Assembly (NCBI GenBank): GCA_945873675.1
Contig: CAMCEP010000197.1
Location: 1-5,587, forward strand
DNA: 5,587 nucleotides
Direction: 5' to 3'
Origin: Asaia bogorensis
GTDB taxonomy: Bacteria; Pseudomonadota; Alphaproteobacteria; Acetobacterales; Acetobacteraceae
This document shows positions 1-5,587 of this stretch, in pieces. The first letter of the stretch is position 1. Each line of letters begins with the position of its first letter. Under the pieces are notes generated by a model. That model worked only from the letters and a program-made list of their open reading frames with translations, did not search any database and was not told the DNA's origin. The position numbers and the translations under genes are program-made.

Positions 1-71
1 CAGCGGGCGGCAGGCAAGGGCTTTTGGCTGTGCTAACCTTTCCCTTCACGCGATTCCGGAACGCAAGCTGC

Positions 72-3000
72 ATGTCCTTTATTCATCTGCACACGCATTC
101 GGCCTATTCGCTCTCGGAAGGCGCGATCAAGGTTGAAAAGCTTGCAGCACTTGCCGTGGCCGATGGCATGCCGGCGCTGGCGCTTACGGATACGGGCAAT
201 CTGTTTGGCGCTTTGGAATTCGCCGAAGCCTGCGCGAAGAAGGGCGTGCAGCCGATCATGGGCTGCCAATTGGGCCTTAGCCGCGTCAGCACGGATGCTG
301 ATAGGCCCGATGCGCACCGCCTGCAGCCTGATCCGCTGGTGGCACTCGCGCTCACGCCCAAGGGGCTCGATAATCTGCAACGCCTGTCATCGCTCGGCTT
401 TTTGCGGGACGATGCCTCGGGCAGACCGGCGGTGCTGCTGGACCAACTTGCGGCGCATGCCGAGGGGCTGTTTCTACTGACGGGCGGCACGCTTGGCCCA
501 ATTTCGCGCCTATTGCTGGAAGGGCAGAAACCCGCCGCCGAAAAGCTGCTCGCGCGGCTTAAGGAAGCTTTCCCGGATCGGTTGGCGGTGGAACTCAACC
601 GCCATGGGCAGGATTCGGAAGCGCGGCTGGAACCTGCCTTGCTGGCACTTGCCCATGCCGCGCGGCTGCCGATCATCGCCGCCAATGATGTCTATTTCGC
701 CGCACCCGCCATGTATGAAGCGCATGATGCGCTGCTGTGCATCGCCGAGGGCCGCACCATGGCGGAACGCGACCGCCGGCGCGTAACACCGGAACATTGG
801 TTCAAACCCGCAGAAGCCATGCGCACGCTTTTCGCGGATTTGCCCGATGCCTGCGACAATACGCTCGCCATTGCGCGCATGAGCGCGGTGATGACCGAAG
901 CGCGCAAGCCCGAATTGCCCATCTGCCCCAAGGTGCAGGAAGGCAAGACAGAAGCCGAGACACTGCGCGCCATGGCCGAAGCCGGGCTGGAACAGCGGCT
1001 GGATGCCATGCGCCCCGCGCCGGATGAGGCAACCCGCGTGCAATATCGCGAACGCCTAGCCTACGAAATTGGCGTTATCGAGAAAATGGGTTTCCCAGGC
1101 TATTTCTTGATCGTGGCCGACTTCATCCAATGGGCCAAGGCGCAAACCCCGCCCATTCCGGTAGGGCCGGGGCGCGGTTCGGGTGCTGGTTCGGTGGCCG
1201 CCTGGGCGCTGCTGATCACGGATTTGGACCCCATCCGCTTTGGGCTGCTGTTCGAACGCTTCCTCAACCCCGAACGCGTTTCCATGCCGGATTTCGATAT
1301 TGATTTCTGCCAGGACCGGCGGGATGAGGTGATTGCCTATGTCCGGCGCGAATATGGCGAAGATCGCGTCGCGCAAATCATCACCTTCGGTAAGCTGCAA
1401 GCCAAGGCCGCGGTGCGCGATGTGGGCCGCGTGCTGGGCATGCCTTATGGGCAGGTCGATAAGATCGCGTCCCTCATTCCGAACAATCCAGCCAAGCCCG
1501 TCACACTTTCGCAGGCGATTGAAGGCGAAGCGCGTTTGCAGGAAATGCGCGATAGCGACGAACAGGTCGCGCGGCTTTTGGTTATCGCGCTGCAGGTGGA
1601 AGGGCTTTACCGCAATGCCTCCACCCATGCTGCTGGCGTGGTGATCGGGCGCAGGCCCTTGATCGAAACCGTGCCGCTTTATCGCGACCCGCGTTCTGAA
1701 ATGCTGGTCACGCAATATTCGATGAAATACGCGGAGATGGCGAGCCTGGTGAAGTTCGACTTCCTGGGCCTGAAGACGCTGACCGTCATTGAACGCGCTT
1801 TGGACATTCTGAAAGGGCAGGGGGTCTCAATAGATATCGCCGCCATCCCGCTGGATGATCCGAAAACCTATGAAATGCTCGGGCGCGGCGATGCAGCTGG
1901 CGTATTCCAGTTTGAAGGGCAGGGGATGCGCGACTGCCTACGACAAATGCGCGCGAACCGCTTTGAGGATTTGGTGGCGGCGGTGGCGCTTTATCGCCCC
2001 GGCCCCATGGCGAATATCCCGGCCTATTGCACCCGCAAACATGGCGAGGCTTGGGAGCCGCCGCATGAGGCGATCCGGCACATCCTGTCTGAGACCTATG
2101 GCATCATGGTCTATCAGGAACAGGTCATGCAGATTGCGCAGGATCTGGCGGGCTATTCGCTGGGTGCTGCTGACCTGTTGCGTCGCGCCATGGGCAAGAA
2201 GATCCGCAGCGAAATGGAAGCCCAGCGCAAGATTTTCTGCGATGGCGCGGAAGCGCGCGGCATTGAACCGGCCAAGGCGGCTGAGATTTTCGACCTCATG
2301 GAACGCTTCGCCGATTACGGCTTCAACAAATCCCATGCTGCCGCTTATGCGCTGGTGAGTTACCAAACCGCTTGGCTCAAGGCCAATCATACGGTGGCCT
2401 TCCTCGCGGCTTCCATGACGCTTGATCTTTCCAATACGGATAAGCTGGCGGGCCACATGCAGGAAGCGGCGCGGCTTGGCATTGCCGTGCTGCCGCCGGA
2501 TATCAACCGGAGCGGTGCTGATTTTCGTGTCGAAGCGCGGGATGATGGCAAGCAGGCTATTCGCTTCGCGCTCGCTGCCGTGAAGCGCGTGGGCGAAGGG
2601 GCGATGCGCGATCTGGTGGCGGCGCGTGATGCGGGTGGTGATTTCGCCTCATTGGCTGAATTCGCCGCGCGGGTGGACCCGAAGCTGCTCAACAAGATGC
2701 AGATCGAAAACCTGGGCCGTGCCGGCGCTTTTGAATGCCTGGATGGCAATCGCGCCCGCGTCATGGCCGGGGCCGAGACCATCCTGCGCCGCGCCCAAGC
2801 CAGCGCCGAGGAACGCGATAGCGGCCAGATTGGCCTTTTCGGTGCGGAACCCGGCAAAGCGGAAGCGCTGCGCCTGCCGGATGTGCCGGATTGGCAGCCT
2901 TTGGATCGGCTCTCCCAGGAGGCCGAGGCGATTGGCTTTCATCTTTCCGCCCATCCCTTGGATGCCTATCGCCAGGCGCTGAAGCGCATTGGTGTGGTGC

Positions 3001-3521
3001 CGTCTTCCGCCATTACAGACCGCGCGAGCCGCGGCGGTGGGCGCGTGAAGCTGGCCGGCACGGTGGTGAATTCCAAGGAACGTACCACCAAAACCGGCAG
3101 CCGCATGGCCTGGGTGCGGGTTTCCGACACCCATGGCAGTTTTGAAGTGACCTGCTTTTCCGAGGTGCTGAACCGCAGCCGAGAGCTGCTGACCGAAGGC
3201 AGCGCCATTCTGGTGACGGCGGATTTGCGCATGGAAGGCGAAGCTTTGCGCCTGACGGCGACGGAGCTTGAGAGCCTGGACAAGGTCGCGGCCAATGCTG
3301 GTGGTGGGATTAAGTTATGGCTGGAAGCTACCGCGACGCTTGATCCGATCCGCGCCTTGCTGACGCGCGAAGGCCGTGGGCGTGGCCGGGTGATCCTGGT
3401 GCCGCAACTTGGCGCCGAACAGGAAGTGGAAATTGCGCTACCGGGCGGCTTCAATGTCGGGCCAAGGCTGATGCAGGCCATGCGGGTGGTGCCGGGTGTG
3501 GCGCAGGTTGAGGAATTCTAG
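72..3521 (+). CDS. dnaE: DNA polymerase III alpha subunit (replicative DnaE1)
   Basis: Catalytic subunit of the chromosomal replicase, extending primed DNA in the cytoplasm with the sliding clamp and clamp loader. The product is 1,149 residues, close to E. coli alpha (1,160). Domains in order: PHP (about 1-275, beginning HLHTHSAYSL); palm, with GPGRGSGAGS at 365-374, PDFDIDF carrying D407 and D409, and KFDFLGL carrying D563 (matching E. coli D401, D403, D555); fingers, with ALYRPGPM (639-646), YGIMVYQEQVMQIA (from 676), MGKK (707-710) and FNKSH (751-755); helix-hairpin-helix (about 835-888); clamp-binding QIGLFG (919-924); OB fold (about 992-1060); C-terminal tau-binding region. The clamp motif and C-terminal region favour DnaE1 over error-prone DnaE2/ImuC. 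The frame stays open to the left edge, with TTG at 24 and GTG at 30. ATG 72 is chosen because homology begins there, although only a weak GGAA (58-61) precedes it. Most PHP metal ligands are lost, so proofreading probably comes from a separate DnaQ-type exonuclease. Confidence 0.97.
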   Translation: MSFIHLHTHSAYSLSEGAIKVEKLAALAVADGMPALALTDTGNLFGALEFAEACAKKGVQPIMGCQLGLSRVSTDADRPDAHRLQPDPLVALALTPKGLDNLQRLSSLGFLRDDASGRPAVLLDQLAAHAEGLFLLTGGTLGPISRLLLEGQKPAAEKLLARLKEAFPDRLAVELNRHGQDSEARLEPALLALAHAARLPIIAANDVYFAAPAMYEAHDALLCIAEGRTMAERDRRRVTPEHWFKPAEAMRTLFADLPDACDNTLAIARMSAVMTEARKPELPICPKVQEGKTEAETLRAMAEAGLEQRLDAMRPAPDEATRVQYRERLAYEIGVIEKMGFPGYFLIVADFIQWAKAQTPPIPVGPGRGSGAGSVAAWALLITDLDPIRFGLLFERFLNPERVSMPDFDIDFCQDRRDEVIAYVRREYGEDRVAQIITFGKLQAKAAVRDVGRVLGMPYGQVDKIASLIPNNPAKPVTLSQAIEGEARLQEMRDSDEQVARLLVIALQVEGLYRNASTHAAGVVIGRRPLIETVPLYRDPRSEMLVTQYSMKYAEMASLVKFDFLGLKTLTVIERALDILKGQGVSIDIAAIPLDDPKTYEMLGRGDAAGVFQFEGQGMRDCLRQMRANRFEDLVAAVALYRPGPMANIPAYCTRKHGEAWEPPHEAIRHILSETYGIMVYQEQVMQIAQDLAGYSLGAADLLRRAMGKKIRSEMEAQRKIFCDGAEARGIEPAKAAEIFDLMERFADYGFNKSHAAAYALVSYQTAWLKANHTVAFLAASMTLDLSNTDKLAGHMQEAARLGIAVLPPDINRSGADFRVEARDDGKQAIRFALAAVKRVGEGAMRDLVAARDAGGDFASLAEFAARVDPKLLNKMQIENLGRAGAFECLDGNRARVMAGAETILRRAQASAEERDSGQIGLFGAEPGKAEALRLPDVPDWQPLDRLSQEAEAIGFHLSAHPLDAYRQALKRIGVVPSSAITDRASRGGGRVKLAGTVVNSKERTTKTGSRMAWVRVSDTHGSFEVTCFSEVLNRSRELLTEGSAILVTADLRMEGEALRLTATELESLDKVAANAGGGIKLWLEATATLDPIRALLTREGRGRGRVILVPQLGAEQEVEIALPGGFNVGPRLMQAMRVVPGVAQVEEF

Positions 3522-3545
3522 CTGTCCTGGAGTGCAGTTTATTTT
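3520..3545 (+). terminator. Possible weak intrinsic terminator after dnaE
   Basis: Starting inside the dnaE stop codon, bases 3520-3527 can pair with 3532-3539 around a four-base loop (TGGA, 3528-3531). The stem has five Watson-Crick pairs, two G-U wobbles and one C/U mismatch. It is followed by the T-rich run TTTATTTT (ending at 3545). The position just after the stop and the T-tract fit a factor-independent terminator, but the stem is imperfect and not very GC-rich, so it may be inactive or only attenuate read-through into mazG. I judged this by eye, without an energy calculation. Confidence 0.27.
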
Positions 3546-3572
3546 CCATAATATACCTTATGCGGGAAACTC

Positions 3573-4382
3573 ATGACCCAAACCCCGAAGCAAAATTCGC
3601 CTGAAACCGCGCTCCACGCCCTGCTCGCCATCATGGCCAAGCTGCGCGATCCCGATGGCGGCTGCCCCTGGGATTTGGTGCAGGATTTCGCCTCCATCGC
3701 GCCTTACACGATCGAGGAAGGCTATGAGGTTGCGGACGCCATCGCCGCCAATGACCCGGACAAGCTTTTGGATGAATTGGGCGATTTGCTCTTCCAGGTG
3801 GTCTATCACGCGCAAATGGCGAATGAGCGCGGCTGGTTCGGCTTTGCTGAGATTGCACAATCCATATCTGACAAGATGATCCGCCGCCATCCTCATGTCT
3901 TTGGTGAGGCTGCCGCGCGCGATGCCGCTGCCCAAACCAGCGCCTGGGAAGCACAGAAAGCCGCCGAACGCGCCGCGCGGGCGGAAAGCGGCGTGCTGGC
4001 GGGAATCCCGGATGGCCTCCCTGCCCTGACGCGCGCAACCAAGCTGACGCGCCGCGCCGCGCGGGTTGGTTTTGACTGGCCCGATGCCGGTGCGGTGCTG
4101 GATAAGCTGGAAGAAGAAGCGGCGGAACTCCGCGCCGAGCTACAAGGCGCTGATAAGGCAAGACTTCAGGATGAGGTGGGTGACCTGCTTTTCGTGCTGG
4201 CCAATCTGGCGCGCAAGCTGGATTTGGACCCGGAAGCGGCCTTGCGCCACGCCAACCAGAAATTCACGCGCCGCTTTGGGCATATTGAAGAACAGGCTGA
4301 TCTTACAGGAAAAAGCCTGAACGATATGAGCCTTGAAGAGATGGAGGCGCTGTGGGTGCAAGCAAAGCGCGGCGAGAAGTAA
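3573..4382 (+). CDS. mazG: Nucleoside triphosphate pyrophosphohydrolase MazG
   Basis: A cytoplasmic house-cleaning enzyme: MazG proteins hydrolyse (d)NTPs to the monophosphate and pyrophosphate at a Mg-dependent all-alpha site, and E. coli MazG also lowers ppGpp under starvation. The product is 269 residues (E. coli 263) and has both tandem MazG domains. The N-terminal one has CPWD followed by APYTIEEGYE, with acidic ligands E48, E49, E52 and the helix ELGD carrying E68 and D71. The conserved ISDK and RRHPHVFG segment comes next. The C-terminal domain has E181, E182, E185 and EVGD carrying E201 and D204, so both sites look chemically intact; in E. coli the C-terminal one does most of the catalysis. 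The start at ATG 3573 follows GGGA (3564-3567) with a 5-base spacer and leaves a slightly longer N-terminus than in E. coli. It lies 51 bp after dnaE on the same strand, and neither mazEF nor relA, its E. coli neighbours, is nearby. Confidence 0.95.
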   Translation: MTQTPKQNSPETALHALLAIMAKLRDPDGGCPWDLVQDFASIAPYTIEEGYEVADAIAANDPDKLLDELGDLLFQVVYHAQMANERGWFGFAEIAQSISDKMIRRHPHVFGEAAARDAAAQTSAWEAQKAAERAARAESGVLAGIPDGLPALTRATKLTRRAARVGFDWPDAGAVLDKLEEEAAELRAELQGADKARLQDEVGDLLFVLANLARKLDLDPEAALRHANQKFTRRFGHIEEQADLTGKSLNDMSLEEMEALWVQAKRGEK

Positions 4383-4416
4383 GAAAACGCTCTCAATAAT
4401 CTGAAATTACGATATT
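4383..4416. other. Convergent intergenic junction, AT-rich
   Basis: The 34 bases between the mazG stop and the greB stop on the opposite strand are about 29% GC (10 of 34), in strong contrast to the flanking coding DNA. Two converging transcripts must end in or near here. I see no GC-rich hairpin with a T-tract on either strand. The best inverted repeat is CTGAA (4401-4405) with TTCAG (4423-4427), a 5-bp stem with a 17-base loop that reaches into the greB end, which is too weak to call a terminator. Confidence 0.6.
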
Positions 4417-4950
4417 TTAGGCTTCAGGATAGCTGATCCCCACCACCTCAATCTCCTCCATCCCGGCAGGCGTGCGTAGCCGCCGCATATCGCCCACCCG
4501 AGCCCCCAAAAGCGCACGCGCCACCGGCGCCACCCAGGAAATCCGCCCGGCCTCGGCCTCCGCCTCATCCACGCCGACAATGGTGATGGTCACTTCGGCA
4601 TCATCGGATGCGCGGGCATAGGTCACGCTGGCGCCGAAAAACACCTGGTCGCGGCGTGTCTGCTGCGCCGGGTCCACCACCTGTACCTTCTCAAGCCGCT
4701 TGGTCAGGAAGCGCACGCGCCGGTCAATCTCCCGCAGCCGGCGCTTGCCATATTGGTAATCGGCATTCTCCGACCGGTCGCCGAGTGCCGCCGCCCAGGA
4801 CACAATATCCACCACCTTCGGGCGTTCCTCCTCCCAAAGCCGCTTCACCTCGGCGCGGAGCGCAGCAGCACCGGCGGGGGTCATATAAAAGGGCGTGCCG
4901 GGGGGCAGGCCGGGTGGGCCTGCCTCCTCATCCTCATCCGCGCCACTCAT
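4417..4950 (-). CDS. greB: Transcription elongation (transcript cleavage) factor GreB
   Basis: Gre factors enter the RNA polymerase secondary channel and stimulate cleavage of backtracked transcripts so that stalled complexes resume. The product is 177 residues. It has an N-terminal antiparallel coiled coil (about 27-93) with the tip GDRSENADYQY, whose D58 and E61 match the Mg-holding D41 and E44 of E. coli, then RRLREIDRRVRFLTKRLE, and an FKBP-like C-terminal domain from about 103 (VFFGA) with PVARALLGARVGD. The GDRSENADYQY and REIDRRVR segments are characteristic of GreB; GreA has GDLKENAEY at the tip. The start at 4950 is chosen because it forms an ATGA overlap with the upstream phosphatase stop. 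A perfect AGGAGG (complement of 4964-4969) lies 13 bases upstream, longer than ideal, consistent with coupling. About 17 extra N-terminal residues, acidic (DEDEE) then Pro/Gly-rich, precede the E. coli-like part. An internal ATG at 4884 is a less likely start because it has no ribosome site and would trim conserved sequence. Confidence 0.94.
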   Translation of the reverse strand: MSGADEDEEAGPPGLPPGTPFYMTPAGAAALRAEVKRLWEEERPKVVDIVSWAAALGDRSENADYQYGKRRLREIDRRVRFLTKRLEKVQVVDPAQQTRRDQVFFGASVTYARASDDAEVTITIVGVDEAEAEAGRISWVAPVARALLGARVGDMRRLRTPAGMEEIEVVGISYPEA

Positions 4951-5587
4951 GGGGCGAAAAGCGCCTCCTGAGCGGCTTCCCAACTGGCGCGATCAGGGGC
5001 GCAGATCAGCCCGCCGCTGGTCAGATGCGGGCCGTAATCGCTGCCATCGAAGCGCGCGGAATGGCCGCCGGCTTCCCGGTGAAGCAACCAGCCCGGCGCA
5101 TGATCCCAGGGCATCAGCTTGTTATAGACCAGCAAATGCGCATGCCCGCCGGCGGCAAGCCGATATTCATGCGCGGCGCAGCGATAGGAAACCGTGGCCG
5201 CCAGGCGCGGCAGCCGACTGGTCACGCGGGTCTTCAGGGGCTCCGGCATGTAGCCCCAGGAAATGGCAGCCACCATATCGCCCGGCGCGGCGGGCGCGGC
5301 CACGCGCAAATCGGTGAAGCGGCGCCCTTCCCCATCCGCGAGCCAAGCCCCCTGCCCGCGCAAGGCTATCGCCGTGTCATCACCCAGCGGGTCATGGATC
5401 CAGGCGCCAATGATCTCACCCCGCCTGATCGCTGCCGCCATGCAGCCAAATAGCGGCACGCCGGCGACGAAATTCGCCGTGCCATCCACCGGGTCCACCA
5501 CAAAGGCAAGCTCCGCATCCGCCAGCCGACCAAGTAGCGAAGGATCAGCCGCAGTCGCTTCCTCCCCCACCACCACACAGCCGGGGA
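4947..5587 (-). CDS. Inositol monophosphatase family protein, 5' end beyond the window
   Basis: A Mg-dependent phosphatase of the IMPase/FBPase fold, acting on a small phosphorylated substrate that cannot be named from sequence. About 213 residues are visible; the frame stays open to the right edge (...PGCVVVGEEA), so roughly the first 60-70 residues are missing and the GTG at 5576 is not the true start. The metal-binding motifs are present: GEE (5567-5559, equivalent to human IMPA1 E70), the signature DPVDGTANF (5495-5469, with the aspartates of human D90 and D93) and WDHAPG (5108-5091, with the aspartate of human D220). The catalytic core therefore looks intact. The region before WDHAPG reads RCAAHEYRLAAGGHAHLL rather than the GSAALDLAYVAAGR type of E. 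coli SuhB, so I do not assign suhB; a SuhB-like, histidinol-phosphatase-like or PAP-phosphatase-like role are alternatives. Its stop overlaps the greB start by 4 bases, implying one operon. Confidence 0.88.
   Translation of the reverse strand, partial: PGCVVVGEEATAADPSLLGRLADAELAFVVDPVDGTANFVAGVPLFGCMAAAIRRGEIIGAWIHDPLGDDTAIALRGQGAWLADGEGRRFTDLRVAAPAAPGDMVAAISWGYMPEPLKTRVTSRLPRLAATVSYRCAAHEYRLAAGGHAHLLVYNKLMPWDHAPGWLLHREAGGHSARFDGSDYGPHLTSGGLICAPDRASWEAAQEALFAP
4964..4969 (-). promoter_or_regulatory. Shine-Dalgarno-like AGGAGG upstream of greB
   Basis: The minus strand reads AGGAGG here, inside the last codons of the phosphatase gene and 13 bases before the greB ATG. The spacing is longer than the usual 5-9 bases, and no alternative start codon lies at the ideal distance. 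Together with the ATGA overlap it supports initiation at 4950, probably by ribosomes terminating on the upstream gene, rather than at the in-frame ATG 4983 or 4884. Confidence 0.45.

Noticed and set aside
24..71. N-terminal extension of DnaE from TTG at 24 or GTG at 30
   Set aside because: The 16 extra residues (MAVLTFPF...) have no counterpart in DnaE proteins, and homology begins exactly at the ATG at 72. The frame is simply open upstream.
1..71. Promoter for dnaE around TTGGCT (24-29)
   Set aside because: No -10-like hexamer lies at a suitable distance (the 17-base spacing gives CACGCG), and the upstream gene and context are outside the window.
510..1043. Minus-strand open frames of 177 and 219 codons inside dnaE (510-1043 and 1056-1715)
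   Set aside because: They are shadows of the dnaE codon bias; they carry no recognisable motif, and the dnaE frame on the opposite strand is unbroken and matches its family throughout.
4401..4427. CTGAA/TTCAG inverted repeat as a bidirectional terminator
   Set aside because: A 5-bp stem with a 17-base AT-rich loop is too weak, and the right arm lies inside the greB coding end.
4608..5453. Long plus-strand open frame of 281 codons opposite greB and the phosphatase
   Set aside because: It lies antisense to two genes with clear family motifs, its translation is rich in Arg, Gly and Pro with no recognisable domain, and such open frames are expected in GC-rich DNA.
5574..5576. GTG as the start of the IMPase-family gene
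   Set aside because: It lies inside the conserved strand leading to the GEE metal motif; family members have about 60-70 residues before this point, and the frame is open to the window edge.
1..5587. CRISPR array, mobile element, tRNA, riboswitch or novel defence system
   Set aside because: No regularly spaced repeats, transposase or integrase motifs, cloverleaf-like sequence or unexplained long non-coding stretch were seen; coding sequence of four recognisable housekeeping families fills almost the whole window.

Overview
The window is ordinary chromosomal housekeeping DNA, most likely from an alphaproteobacterium. The grounds are GC-rich coding sequence with G/C-biased third positions and a replicative DnaE of about 1,150 residues beginning MSFIHLHTHSAYSL, a start I associate with alphaproteobacterial DnaE. 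Acetobacteraceae or another Rhodospirillales-like group is a guess; there is no rRNA or other marker to settle it.

Layout. A complete plus-strand dnaE (72-3521, DNA polymerase III alpha subunit) is followed after a 51-bp AT-rich gap by a complete plus-strand mazG (3573-4382, nucleoside triphosphate pyrophosphohydrolase). Only 34 AT-rich bases further on lies the stop codon of a convergent minus-strand pair. This pair consists of an inositol-monophosphatase-family gene whose 5' end runs off the right edge (4947-5587, partial) and, downstream of it, greB (4417-4950, transcript cleavage factor). The two share a 4-base ATGA stop/start overlap, so they are almost certainly one transcript with coupled translation.

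How the genes fit together. The plus-strand pair joins the replicative polymerase to an enzyme that removes unwanted (d)NTPs, which is a plausible but unproven functional pairing. The minus-strand pair joins a phosphatase-fold protein to an RNA polymerase rescue factor. E. coli SuhB, also of the IMPase fold, is a transcription antitermination partner, so the coupling is suggestive, although this protein does not closely resemble SuhB.

I found no mobile element, CRISPR array, tRNA, rRNA, riboswitch or sizeable repeat, and no convincing undescribed system. The points worth a second look are the eroded metal site in the DnaE PHP domain, the IMPase-greB overlap, the N-terminal extension of GreB, unusual substrate-side residues in the IMPase, and the tight convergent junction without a recognisable terminator.
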